From: Verrucomicrobiota bacterium
Lineage (GTDB): Bacteria > Verrucomicrobiota > Verrucomicrobiia > Opitutales > Opitutaceae
Length of the DNA stretch: 64,000 bases
Direction: 5' to 3'
NCBI GenBank assembly: GCA_023386835.1
Contig: JAEWIY010000230.1
Span: forward strand, 1-64,000
Position 1 is the first letter of the stretch, and every line of letters begins with the position of its first letter. Below the pieces are notes generated by a model. It saw nothing but the letters and a program-made list of their open reading frames with translations, did not search any database and was not told the origin of the DNA. Of the stretch, positions 54,223 to 62,767 are shown piece by piece. The translations under genes were made by a program, and so were the position numbers.

Positions 54223-54239
54223 GCGAGAACCGTTTCCGA

Positions 54240-55442
54240 TCAGTTCGGGACCTCGCTCTTGAACAGCACCACCGCCTGAGGAACGCGGTCGGCGATGCCC
54301 GCGCCGGGCGCCGGCACGGTGATCACGAAATGCTGGGTGCGCTCCGGCACGACTTGGCCGTTTGTATTCGTAAACTCGAGCGTCGCCGGGTACTCGCCCG
54401 GCGCGAGCTGAAGGGCGGCGAAGCTGAGGTACTGCGGCAGGTTGCTCCACATGCGGGTGTCCGCCGACGATTGTGTGGCCGCGCTCGCGAATTTGCTGAG
54501 CAAACCCACCGCGGCGAGCGCCAGCGCCGCCTGGTTCTTGTCCTCGCCCCGTCCGAGATCATGCGTCGCGATGGCGCCGACAAGGGCGACGTCGCCGACC
54601 GTGTTCGCGCCGCTCTTGAACACGGCTTTGTTGCCCAGCACCGCATCCATCACGCGTCCGCCGCGGGTGGTCGCCTGGTAGTGAAGATCATCATACGGAG
54701 GCAGGTTCACGACCTGCCCGGTCACCTGCAGCCGGGCTCCCGTGACCTGCGACGGCGGGGTGCGAAAGCGCAGCAGTTCTCCATGCTCGCCGGCAGCGTA
54801 TTTCCCGGGACCGCGCCCGTACTCAACCAGCAGCATCACGTTGGCCGCCGGATCGTAGGGCGGCAACGGCCGGCGCGCCATCAACTCCGCCCGTTGCCGG
54901 GCATCACGACCATCTCCGCCGAGCTGGCGCGTGATAAAACCATCCAGGTACTCGAGCAATACCCAGTCCCCGGCGTAGGTTTTGTCCTGCACGTCGCTGT
55001 CGATGAACAGGCCGTTGCGGAAAAGCGCCCGGGCGTTCTCCGGGTCTCCATCCGCCCAATACAAAACTCCGCGATAGAAGTTGGCCATGACCCGCTCGTA
55101 CGGCTCACCGATGAACGGTTTTTCCGACTCGCTCCGGAAGAGCCTCCGCGAGCGCGCGGCCTCGGCGCTCGGCCCGCTGCCGGCCGCCGCGGCGAGCATG
55201 AGCCCGGAGTCGAGCCGCTCCCGTGCGATCTCCCATTGATCACGGCGCAACGCGGCGGCCCCAACCCGATAATCCCAGAGCGCACGATCCTGCGGCGGCG
55301 CGACCTCACGCTGCGCGAGACCGTCGATCACCGGATTTCCGGTGTAGGGGACGGCCGGGCGCACCGGCGCCGAGGCGCAGCCGGACCAGGCCAGCGGCGC
55401 TCCAACGGCGAACAGCAGCGCGAGGGAACGAAAAAGCTTCAT
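54240..55442 (-). CDS. Lipoprotein of the LpoB/YcfL cluster (COG3014-like)
   Basis: A 400-aa exported lipoprotein with signal peptide MKLFRSLALLFAVGAPLAWS and a lipobox around SGCASA (Cys near 21). The body starts with a tetratricopeptide-like helical part (about 60-180; RRDQWEIARERLDSGLMLAA, ANFYRGVLYWADGDPENARA) and ends in a beta-rich domain (AALQLAPGEYPATLEF). It resembles the uncharacterised COG3014 family, which I recall being found next to ycfL and lpoB; this was not checked. The start at 55440-55442 is fixed by the signal peptide. Confidence 0.8.
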   Translation of the reverse strand: MKLFRSLALLFAVGAPLAWSGCASAPVRPAVPYTGNPVIDGLAQREVAPPQDRALWDYRVGAAALRRDQWEIARERLDSGLMLAAAAGSGPSAEAARSRRLFRSESEKPFIGEPYERVMANFYRGVLYWADGDPENARALFRNGLFIDSDVQDKTYAGDWVLLEYLDGFITRQLGGDGRDARQRAELMARRPLPPYDPAANVMLLVEYGRGPGKYAAGEHGELLRFRTPPSQVTGARLQVTGQVVNLPPYDDLHYQATTRGGRVMDAVLGNKAVFKSGANTVGDVALVGAIATHDLGRGEDKNQAALALAAVGLLSKFASAATQSSADTRMWSNLPQYLSFAALQLAPGEYPATLEFTNTNGQVVPERTQHFVITVPAPGAGIADRVPQAVVLFKSEVPN

Positions 55443-55504
55443 GACGACAAACGCCGCGATCCGGTCAGAGCCGGTCGCGGCGCACAAGCGGAACCGGAAA
55501 ACGG

Positions 55505-56482
55505 TCACCGGGCCGCCGGCGCGGTGATGGTGATGTCCTCCATCAAAGCGAGCGCTGTCGCCTCGGCGATGTCCCGCACGTCAAACTGCCGCACGATCGG
55601 GCCCGCTTCACGGTCGCGGCCGAGCACATCGGTCGCACTGGCCTGGCCGATGATCGCGCCGTCGGAGAGCCGAATCGCCGTCGCCTGGATGTCCGGCACC
55701 GCGCGTGTCTGCGTGCCTTCAAAGGAAGGCAACGCAAGATCGCGGCTCGAAACCAGGATCTCGATGACCACATCGGCGACACGAGTGAGCGCTTCGCGAT
55801 CCTTGCGCGCGGATTGGCTCGTGCCTTGGGCAAGAATCTCGTCGAGCGGCAGGTCCTCAATCAGATGAGCGATCACCCGCTGGTCGGCCAGCTGCGCGCC
55901 CGCGATGCGAAGGGGGCGCCCGAACAACCGCTCCAGATCACGCACCGTCTGACGGTCCGCCAGGTTGGTCTCGGGCACGTCGGCGCGTTCGTAGGTGTTC
56001 TCCGTGTGGGTCCGTTGACGCGAGCCAGAGGATTCGCCGGGGCCGTAGGGTGTCGCCGAGCCGGCTCCGGCGTTGCCGCCCACCGCCACGTTGACCTGGG
56101 TCTGCGGGGTTCCGGATACCGGCGGCGCTTCGTGCGTGGACGAGCGGCTCTCGCGCTCCGACTCCACTTGCTCCTTGCGGCCGCTCAACCGCCAGCCGCC
56201 CCGATCCTCCACGAGCTCACGATTCACGTAGATCACGAGTCGCGGACGGCCCAGGCGTTCGTAAGCGCCACGAAAACCGTCAACCACCTGATTCGCCTGC
56301 TCCGGCGGCACGAGCGTCGTGCCAAAACCATACAACTGCTGTTCCCCCCCACTCGCGGGCGCCGACGGCTGGCGTGGCGGCGCGGTCACCAGCGGCACGG
56401 ACGGCTCGGGCTCACGCGACGATTGGCCGAAGGCGACGCCCACTCCGGCCGTTAAAAGCAAAGCAGCAACACGCAGGTGCAT
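55505..56482 (-). CDS. Exported protein of unknown function in the LpoB cluster
   Basis: A 325-aa protein with signal peptide MHLRVAALLLTAGVGVAFGQ, a proline-rich linker, and a conserved-looking region ELVEDRGGWRLSGRKEQVES. A glycine/serine-rich middle (about 140-170) follows. The C-terminal domain (about 175-320; DLERLFGRPLRIAGAQLADQ, VVIEILVSSRDLALP, IQATAIRLSDGAIIGQASAT) has the alternating pattern of a CsgG- or LpoB-like alpha/beta fold. I do not recognise the family. It lies 16 bp after ycfL. Confidence 0.8.
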   Translation of the reverse strand: MHLRVAALLLTAGVGVAFGQSSREPEPSVPLVTAPPRQPSAPASGGEQQLYGFGTTLVPPEQANQVVDGFRGAYERLGRPRLVIYVNRELVEDRGGWRLSGRKEQVESERESRSSTHEAPPVSGTPQTQVNVAVGGNAGAGSATPYGPGESSGSRQRTHTENTYERADVPETNLADRQTVRDLERLFGRPLRIAGAQLADQRVIAHLIEDLPLDEILAQGTSQSARKDREALTRVADVVIEILVSSRDLALPSFEGTQTRAVPDIQATAIRLSDGAIIGQASATDVLGRDREAGPIVRQFDVRDIAEATALALMEDITITAPAAR

Positions 56483-56498
56483 AGAGATCCTCCGCGGT

Positions 56499-56909
56499 TC
56501 AGCGGGCCTGGCGAACCCGCACCGTGAAACGTTCGGCCCGGTCATTCATGGCCGTAAAACGCACGGCCTCCGTCGCGTACTCACCGAGGATAAGCGTCTG
56601 CCACGGGGTCTCGTCGCCCGTCGAGAAACCCTGCGCGTCCTTGAACACGCAGTTGACCTGGACCTGAATGCGGCGGTTTTCGCGATTCTTGATGTTGGCG
56701 ATGACTTCGAGGCGGCCGTCTTCTGTCGTGCCTCGTTGAATACCGGTGCTGGTGACGGAGTGCTGCACCCGCGGGTCCATCAGCACGAACACCTCCGTCT
56801 GCTCGAGCGTGTACTTGGTGGTGTCCTGCGCCGCGTACGGTCCGGGCGGCGTCCGGCAGCCAGCCAGAACCAGGGCAAGGAGGGTCAACGCAACCGACGT
56901 GGTCTTCAT
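56499..56909 (-). CDS. YcfL family lipoprotein
   Basis: A 136-aa lipoprotein: MKTTSVALTLLALVLAGCRT with the lipobox LAGC (Cys18). The body has YcfL/DUF1425 features: VFVLMDPRVQHSVTSTGIQR, LEVIANIKNRENRRIQVQVN and PWQTLILGEYATEAVRFTAM. In E. coli ycfL is next to lpoB; here the order is lpoB then ycfL with a 28-bp gap, so the pairing is conserved. Function unknown. The ATG at 56907-56909 begins the signal peptide. Confidence 0.85.
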   Translation of the reverse strand: MKTTSVALTLLALVLAGCRTPPGPYAAQDTTKYTLEQTEVFVLMDPRVQHSVTSTGIQRGTTEDGRLEVIANIKNRENRRIQVQVNCVFKDAQGFSTGDETPWQTLILGEYATEAVRFTAMNDRAERFTVRVRQAR

Positions 56910-56937
56910 GAAAAATCGCTCCATGGCGAAAACCCGC

Positions 56938-57570
56938 TCAGCGGTACGCCGCGTCCTCGAGACCCTGTTTTTTGATCTCGGCCGCGTCCTCCCAGACGAT
57001 CTCGCTCGTTCGCGCGTCGATCAGCTGGAAGCTGTACAGGATGTAGTCGCTCAGGCCCGCGCTGGTCCGCGTGGAGATGCTCTGCAGTTTCCCGGTGAGG
57101 AAAAAGTCCGCTCCGCGAAACTCGACGACGTTGGGATCCGACGAGGCGGTGACCAGGCCATCCTGTTTCAACTGCCGCTCCCGCTCCAGCGCGCTCATGC
57201 TCTCGCGCGCCAAGAAAATGACGCGGCCCGCCGCCTGGCGGTTGAGCTGCGTCCGAATCCGCGTGAGGAAGATGTCCCGGTTGATCGGGAAACGCGTTTC
57301 GTTGGAAACCGGCTCGAGCACCACGCGCGGCGCCTTCTCCGAGCGCGCGATCGCCGGCACGGTCAGAAGCGACCGCGCCATCTGGTCCGTCACGGAAACG
57401 AGGTCCTGCGACTCCACCCCGGTGCCGGCGACAAACCCCCGCTCATCCGGGCGCATCTCCGTCACCGGCACGCCGGACGGATTGCGAACGCCTTGACTGG
57501 CACAGCCAGCGAAAACCAGCGCACCCAGGGTGCAGCTTGTACGAAGCAAGGAAGCGGAACGGGGATTCAT
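56938..57570 (-). CDS. lpoB: Penicillin-binding protein activator LpoB-like lipoprotein
   Basis: A 210-aa outer-membrane lipoprotein (lipobox VFAGC, Cys near residue 23). In E. coli LpoB reaches through the periplasm to stimulate the transpeptidase PBP1B. The globular domain (about 60-205) matches the family: DQMARSLLTVPAIARSEKAP, RVVLEPVSNETRFPINRDIF, ADFFLTGKLQSISTRTSAGL and YSFQLIDARTSEIVWEDAAE. The disordered linker before the domain is short. The start at 57568-57570 is fixed by the signal peptide. It is followed by ycfL and two other exported proteins on the same strand. Confidence 0.88.
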   Translation of the reverse strand: MNPRSASLLRTSCTLGALVFAGCASQGVRNPSGVPVTEMRPDERGFVAGTGVESQDLVSVTDQMARSLLTVPAIARSEKAPRVVLEPVSNETRFPINRDIFLTRIRTQLNRQAAGRVIFLARESMSALERERQLKQDGLVTASSDPNVVEFRGADFFLTGKLQSISTRTSAGLSDYILYSFQLIDARTSEIVWEDAAEIKKQGLEDAAYR

Positions 57571-57649
57571 GCGAAGGGAAACAGAGGGAGATGTGGCGGC
57601 CGGAGCAGACCGGTCGCGACACGTTCAGACGATCACAGGGGCGGCACCG

Positions 57650-58408
57650 TTACCGGCCAAAAACGCGGTTGGCGGCCGACATCGGCGTGCCCGGCGCGTT
57701 GTAGTAGTTGTTGATGATCGTCACCTGCTGTGGGGCAGCCGTCGCAGTCGGCGCAACGTGCACCGGGACCGGCGGCGCCGTCTCGTACGCTCGGCGGGCC
57801 TGCGCATCGGCAATGCTGCCGAGCAGGTAACCCGCCCCGAGGCCGTACGCCGCGCCTTCCCAGCCGTGACGTCCGTCATTGTGACCGATGATCGCTCCAG
57901 CCAGCCCACCCAGGAGAGCACCGCGGCGGGCGTAGCTCCCGCGCTCATGCGGATATGACCACGCGTCGCTGTACCACCCGCTCCGCCACGCCCAGGATGG
58001 ATACACCCGCACATAACGGTGGTGGTGCCGATGTGAGTACCCACGATGCCAATACGGACTGTGACCGGCGTGCACGCCCACATGCCAGCGTGGCCGGCCG
58101 GCCCAGCCATGCCGGTACGGGTAGCCATACGAACGATACGAATACGACGGCGAATACCGGTGCACCCGAGGCTCGTGACGATGGTCGCGCGCGTGCCCGA
58201 CCGCGGTCCCGATCAGCGCTCCGGCCGCGGCACCATACGCCGCCCCTTCCCAGCCATGCCGGCCGTCATTGTGACCAATCACCGCACCCGCCAAGCCCCC
58301 AATCAACGCGCCACTCACCGTTTCCGGCCTGAACACCTGGGCGGAAGCCGGGACAACCGTGGCACCGGCTAGCAAAAGCGCCGAAAGGCACGAGATCAGG
58401 GTTTTCAT
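57650..58408 (-). CDS. Glycine-zipper exported protein with an internal duplication
   Basis: A 252-aa protein with signal peptide MKTLISCLSALLLAGATVVP. Two near-identical glycine-zipper units of about 35 residues (GGLAGAVIGHNDGRHGWEGA at about 35-70, GGLAGAIIGHNDGRHGWEGA at about 165-200) flank a histidine-, tyrosine- and arginine-rich segment (about 75-160; many HRY, YSY and HHR runs). The C-terminus has QQVTIINNYYN. Glycine zippers insert in or pack against membranes. The His-rich middle could bind metals; this is inference. The start at 58406-58408 is fixed by the signal peptide. Confidence 0.82.
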   Translation of the reverse strand: MKTLISCLSALLLAGATVVPASAQVFRPETVSGALIGGLAGAVIGHNDGRHGWEGAAYGAAAGALIGTAVGHARDHRHEPRVHRYSPSYSYRSYGYPYRHGWAGRPRWHVGVHAGHSPYWHRGYSHRHHHRYVRVYPSWAWRSGWYSDAWSYPHERGSYARRGALLGGLAGAIIGHNDGRHGWEGAAYGLGAGYLLGSIADAQARRAYETAPPVPVHVAPTATAAPQQVTIINNYYNAPGTPMSAANRVFGR

Positions 58409-58556
58409 GAGGAGGTGGGTTGGCGTTGTTCGACAGGACCGCCTAGGGCGTGTTTCAAGTTTCTTCAAGACGTCGGCGGCGGGCGCCAGTTTCGCGAGTA
58501 TTTGGCCAATCATCGCTTTGCAAACGCTCCGGGGTTGCGCAACCTCCGGTGGAGTT

Positions 58557-61025
58557 ATGCACGCGCTCCCCACCCGAGCCCTTCTCGTCGTCTGGCTGAC
58601 CGTCTGCCTTGCGGCGACGAATGTGCCCGCCGCCACGTCGCCTCAGGATCTGGCCGCCCTGCGGCAGAAGGCCGAGAGCGGCAACACGGTTGCGCAGCAC
58701 AACCTCGGGCTCGTCTATGCCAATCCGCAGGAGCCAGCCTTCGACCTCGCGGAGGCCTACGTCTGGCTGAATCTGGCCGCCGAAGCCGGGGCCCGCCCCC
58801 GCGAACTGGCCACGCTGACGAACCGGATGTCGCCCGAACAGCTCGTTGAGGGGCAACGCCGCCTCGCCGCCCGCCGCACGACCGCCCAATCCCCGGCGCC
58901 GATCATCACCCCGGCTCCCCTGCCCGACCAGCCCGGCAGTGAGGAAGTCCGTCAGCTGAGTGAGGAGCTGGCCGCCGCCTGGCGCGAAATTGAGCAACTT
59001 CGGGCCGCCGGCGGCGGTGACGCAACGGAGCTGCGGAAGCGGCTCGCCATCGCTGAAACCGCTCTCTCGAGCAAGGAGCGTGAACTGCAGGGCCTGCGAG
59101 AGCAGCTCACCCAGACGCGCAGCGCGGACGCCTCCACCGCAGACGTACGAACCGAGCGCGACCGCCTCGCCGCCGATGTCGAGCGACTGAACGGAGAACT
59201 TGAACAGGCCCGCCAGGCAGCCAGCGCCGCGACGGAACGCGCCTTGGCGCACGTGTCCGAGAACCGGCAGCTTTTAACGCAATTGGAACAGCTGCGCAGC
59301 GCCCGCGAGACAAATGGCGCCGCCAAACTCGAACTGGAGGATCTTCGCGGGCGCCTAAAGGTGGCCGAGCAAGCCGGTCGCGACGCCGAGCGGGATCTGG
59401 CTGCCGCCCAGGGCCAGCTGGCCCAACTGCGCAGCGCGGCCGCCCAAGCCTCGATCGCGACAACTGAGGCCAACCGGTTGCGCCAGGAACTGGAGCAGGC
59501 CCAGGCAACGCTCGCAACCCGCGAACGTGACGCCAAGGCCGCTCAGAATGCTCGCCAACAAACTGAGCAGCAACTGCAGCAGACGCAGCGGCAACTGGCT
59601 GAGGCACAGCAAGTGCAGGGCACGGCAGGACGTGACCTCGACGCGCTGCGAACGCAGCTGCAGGAGGCTCAACAACGCGCCGCCACGGCGGAACAGGCCC
59701 GCGCGGAAGCAGCGCGGACGCTCGCCACCGCTCAAACCGAACTCGAACAGGCCCGCCGGAGCGCGTCTGCGGCGGGCAACGTTGCCGCGGAGGCCAGCCA
59801 GCTGCGGCAGCAGCTTGAGCAGGTGCAAGGCACCCTCTCCACCCGCGAACGCGAATTGCAGGCCGCTCACCAAGGCCGCGGTGAACTGGAGCGGCAGCTG
59901 GCGGACCTGCAGCAAAATCGCGGCAGCGCCTCAGCAGAGGCCGAGACTCTTCGCACTCAGTTGCAGGAAGCGCAGCAGCGCGCGGCGGCCGCGGAACAGG
60001 CACTGGAGGAAGCCCGCACCTTGGCGCAGCAGTCCGCCGCGACGCGGGGCAATGCGGAAAACGAAGTGATTCAACTGCGCGGCCAGCTCGCCGCCAATCG
60101 CACCGAACTTGAAGCCCTACGGCGTCAGCTGGAGGTCCAGCGCACGCAGGCGACCGACGCCCAACGGTTGCGTGATCAGCTCGCGACCTTGGAGACCGAG
60201 CGCGACCAACTCCGCGCCCAATTGGAACAGGCGACGGCCGGTGCGAGCGACAGCGCCACGGCGCGCGACGAACAGCTTGCCCAAGTGGAAGCGCGCCTCG
60301 CGGCCAGCCTGCGAGCCTTCACCCTGCAGGAAAACGAAATGGAGCGGCTGCGCCGTGAGTTGGAGGACGTGCGCCGCCGGGCGGAGTCCGCCGACACCGA
60401 ACTTTCCAGCCTGCGCCCGACGCTCGAGCAGGCTCAGACCGCGGTTGCTGAGACCGAGGCCGCCCGCCGCGAAATCGAGCAGTTGCGCGCCGAGCGGGAC
60501 GACGTCCGCCGCACCGCCGAATCCCAAGCGACGGAGCTCGCCTCCCTGCGCGAGCAGATGATCGCCGCCCAGCAGGAAGCCGCGGTCGCCGTTCAGGAAG
60601 CCAACACGTTCCGCGAACAGATGCGCCAAACGCAGGCCCAGGCGGCGGTCACCGCGCGTGAGGCCGCCGAACTCCGGACGCGCTTGGCGCTGCAGGCCCC
60701 CATGCCCGGCTCGGGTCGCTCCGCTCCTTCTCGTCCGGGTTTGCAGCCGGTGCCCGTTTCCCAGCCTGTTGCGCCGAGCTCCACGCCCTCCACGACGACG
60801 GCGACCGCGCCTGCCATCGCACCCGCGGTCACGCCGACGGCGGTTCAACCCCCGACCGACGGAGCCGCTCGCGTGCACACGGTGGTTGCAGGTGATACGC
60901 TCACCCGGATCGCCCGGCAGTATTACGGCGACTCAAACCGCTGGGCGGAAATTCTCGAAGCCAATCGGGAGACCCTGCGCTCGCCTGAGGCCCTGCGGGT
61001 CGGGCAGCAACTGCGCATTCCCTGA
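58557..61025 (+). CDS. Long coiled-coil protein with C-terminal LysM domain
   Basis: An 822-aa exported protein. The signal peptide (MHALPTRALLVVWLTVCLAA) is followed by a Sel1-like helical repeat (about 30-85; AESGNTVAQHNLGLVYANPQ), a long coiled coil (about 125-720, heptads rich in Leu, Ala, Glu, Gln and Arg), a proline/threonine-rich linker (about 720-770) and a LysM domain (about 775-822; HTVVAGDTLTRIARQYYGDS) that binds peptidoglycan. Within the coiled coil a 108-residue segment is duplicated (324-nt period, starting near 59490 and 59814). A peptidoglycan-anchored periplasmic spacer or scaffold is plausible. ATG 58557 follows a GGTGGAG site. Confidence 0.85.
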   Translation: MHALPTRALLVVWLTVCLAATNVPAATSPQDLAALRQKAESGNTVAQHNLGLVYANPQEPAFDLAEAYVWLNLAAEAGARPRELATLTNRMSPEQLVEGQRRLAARRTTAQSPAPIITPAPLPDQPGSEEVRQLSEELAAAWREIEQLRAAGGGDATELRKRLAIAETALSSKERELQGLREQLTQTRSADASTADVRTERDRLAADVERLNGELEQARQAASAATERALAHVSENRQLLTQLEQLRSARETNGAAKLELEDLRGRLKVAEQAGRDAERDLAAAQGQLAQLRSAAAQASIATTEANRLRQELEQAQATLATRERDAKAAQNARQQTEQQLQQTQRQLAEAQQVQGTAGRDLDALRTQLQEAQQRAATAEQARAEAARTLATAQTELEQARRSASAAGNVAAEASQLRQQLEQVQGTLSTRERELQAAHQGRGELERQLADLQQNRGSASAEAETLRTQLQEAQQRAAAAEQALEEARTLAQQSAATRGNAENEVIQLRGQLAANRTELEALRRQLEVQRTQATDAQRLRDQLATLETERDQLRAQLEQATAGASDSATARDEQLAQVEARLAASLRAFTLQENEMERLRRELEDVRRRAESADTELSSLRPTLEQAQTAVAETEAARREIEQLRAERDDVRRTAESQATELASLREQMIAAQQEAAVAVQEANTFREQMRQTQAQAAVTAREAAELRTRLALQAPMPGSGRSAPSRPGLQPVPVSQPVAPSSTPSTTTATAPAIAPAVTPTAVQPPTDGAARVHTVVAGDTLTRIARQYYGDSNRWAEILEANRETLRSPEALRVGQQLRIP

Positions 61026-61037
61026 CGCCCGCGGACA

Positions 61038-61073
61038 ATCCTGGCGGTTCTACACCGTAAACACCGCCAGGAT
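61038..61073. terminator. Inverted repeat between convergent genes (possible transcription end)
   Basis: ATCCTGGCGGT (61038-61048) pairs perfectly with ACCGCCAGGAT (61063-61073) around a 14-base loop. It spans the ends of the LysM gene and the convergent AEC transporter gene, whose last codons form the right arm. No T tract follows on either side, so it is only a possible terminator. Confidence 0.4.
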
Positions 61074-61964
61074 CAGCGCCAGGGCCGGCATGGCCAGGAG
61101 CGCGCTGAGAACGACTGCGGCAGCCGCCAGCGCTTCATCGCCTTCGAACTGCCGGGACATGGTGTACGACACCGCGGCGGTGGGACAGGCCAGGCAGAGC
61201 AACGCGGCGAGCAGCGTGCCTCCGTCCAACCCCCACCAGCGGCCGATCACGTACCCGGCCAGTGGCGACAGGGCGACCTTGTGCAACGAGGCCACCGTCG
61301 CCGCCCGCAGGTTGCCCCGGAGCGGAAACATCAACAGCGCCGCCCCGATCATGAGCAGCGCCAGGGGCAGGGACATCTCCGCGATCGTGCGCAGGGTGCG
61401 TTGCACCGGTGTGCTCAGCGGCCAGCCCAGGTAGTGCCAGGCCGCGCCGGCGAGGCTGGCCAGGATGATCGGGTTGCGCGCGATTTCCCGCAGTACCACC
61501 CGCCCCCCGCTTTGGCGGTCGCCGCGGCTGGCCAACAGCCAGGCAACCGACACCGCGTTGTAGACGATCAGCATCGGCGCCATCGAAAGCACCGCCGCGG
61601 CGCGCGGCAGTCCCGGCACGCTCAAAAGCAGCGGGAGCCCGATATACGACAGATTGCCCCGGAACGCTGCTTGGACAAACGTGCCCCGCCCTCGCGGCGG
61701 CACGCGAAGCAGCAGGCTCCAGCCCCACGCGAGCCCGATGCTGACGGCCGTGGCGAGCAGCAGGAGGCCCAGCAGCGGACCCACCTGCCCAGCCACAGGC
61801 TCGGCCACCGCGAGGCTGTGAAACACCACTACCGGCAAACCGACCCAGTACAGCAATCGGTTCAACGGGCCGATCACCTCGGCCGGCAGCAAACCCACGC
61901 GGTGCAACACCGCTCCCAACACGATCAGGAGAAAGAGCGGAGCAAGAAGGTCGACGATGACCAC
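61050..61964 (-). CDS. AEC family transporter
   Basis: A 304-aa inner-membrane protein of the auxin-efflux-carrier family with about ten hydrophobic segments, starting at a GTG (VIVDLLAPLFLLIVLGAVLH). The two halves are similar. Marks include RGNLSYIGLPLLLSVPGL (near 100), ARNPIILASLAGAAWHYLGW (near 165) and MSLPLALLMIGAALLM (near 195). Bacterial members carry organic acids or amino acids; the substrate is unknown. The start is divergent from the FKBP gene with 107 bp between them. Confidence 0.88.
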   Translation of the reverse strand: MVIVDLLAPLFLLIVLGAVLHRVGLLPAEVIGPLNRLLYWVGLPVVVFHSLAVAEPVAGQVGPLLGLLLLATAVSIGLAWGWSLLLRVPPRGRGTFVQAAFRGNLSYIGLPLLLSVPGLPRAAAVLSMAPMLIVYNAVSVAWLLASRGDRQSGGRVVLREIARNPIILASLAGAAWHYLGWPLSTPVQRTLRTIAEMSLPLALLMIGAALLMFPLRGNLRAATVASLHKVALSPLAGYVIGRWWGLDGGTLLAALLCLACPTAAVSYTMSRQFEGDEALAAAAVVLSALLAMPALALILAVFTV

Positions 61965-62071
61965 GCTTCACTCTTCAACCGGCATCCGGTTCACGTCTAT
62001 GCGCAAATCCGACGCATGGCTCGTGCGGCCTCGCGTTGCACTTTTCAGGCTGGGCTGCCACGCTCGTTTCG

Positions 62072-62608
62072 ATGCGCGCTCTCCGGTCCCTCCTCCTCCC
62101 GATCCTGCTCGGCCTGGCGCTGCTCGCCGTGGCGGTCGTCACCCGGACGGGAATTCTCGAGCGCAAGAATCCCGGGCGCCCCATCAACTCTGCGATGCGC
62201 GAAGCGATGGGCCAGATGGTCTGGCCCGCGGCCGATCGTGAGACGGTCGAGCTCCGTTTTCCGCAGGCCCAGACGCACGCCAGCGGGATGCGTTACCTCG
62301 TCCAACAAACCGGCTCCGGCCCGACGCCCAAGCGCGGCCAGTATCTGGCGATTCACTACCGCGAGTCGCTGCTCGACGGCACCGTGGTCGAGGACACGTA
62401 CACGCGCGGCGAGGGCCCGTTTAATTTTCAGTTCGGCACCCGGCGTGTCATGCCGGCCTGGGAGGAGTCGCTGGCGGAGATGTCAAAAGGCGCCAAGTGG
62501 ACCGTGATCGCCCCGTACTGGCTCGCGTACGGCGAGAAAGGCGTGCGCGGCAAGGTTCCACCGAAGTCGACCCTCATCCTTGAGCTGGAGCTGGTCGACA
62601 TCCGCTGA
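62072..62608 (+). CDS. FKBP-type peptidyl-prolyl isomerase, membrane-anchored or exported
   Basis: A 178-aa protein with an N-terminal hydrophobic segment (MRALRSLLLPILLGLALLAV), so the enzyme faces the periplasm. The FKBP domain is at about 70-178: GMRYLVQQTGSGPTPKRGQY, HYRESLLDGTVVEDTY, FQFGTRRVMPAWEESLAEMS and a KSTLILELELVD end. Conserved FKBP residues are present in VMPAWEESL and WLAYGEKG. It probably helps fold exported proteins. The ATG at 62072 was chosen because a 12-codon upstream extension (TTG start) has no family support. Confidence 0.9.
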   Translation: MRALRSLLLPILLGLALLAVAVVTRTGILERKNPGRPINSAMREAMGQMVWPAADRETVELRFPQAQTHASGMRYLVQQTGSGPTPKRGQYLAIHYRESLLDGTVVEDTYTRGEGPFNFQFGTRRVMPAWEESLAEMSKGAKWTVIAPYWLAYGEKGVRGKVPPKSTLILELELVDIR

Positions 62609-62767
62609 TCCAGCCGGCCCAGCTGCCAGTCACTGGCGGCAATTTGAGCGAATCAGCGTGCGCCGCTCGTGTCGGCGCGCTAGCACTTCGAGTGGGCCGC
62701 TGGAACCCTTCGAACAACGGGCAACCAAAGCTGAGTCCCCGAGTCTGTTTCCCCAGGTCCTCTTCTC

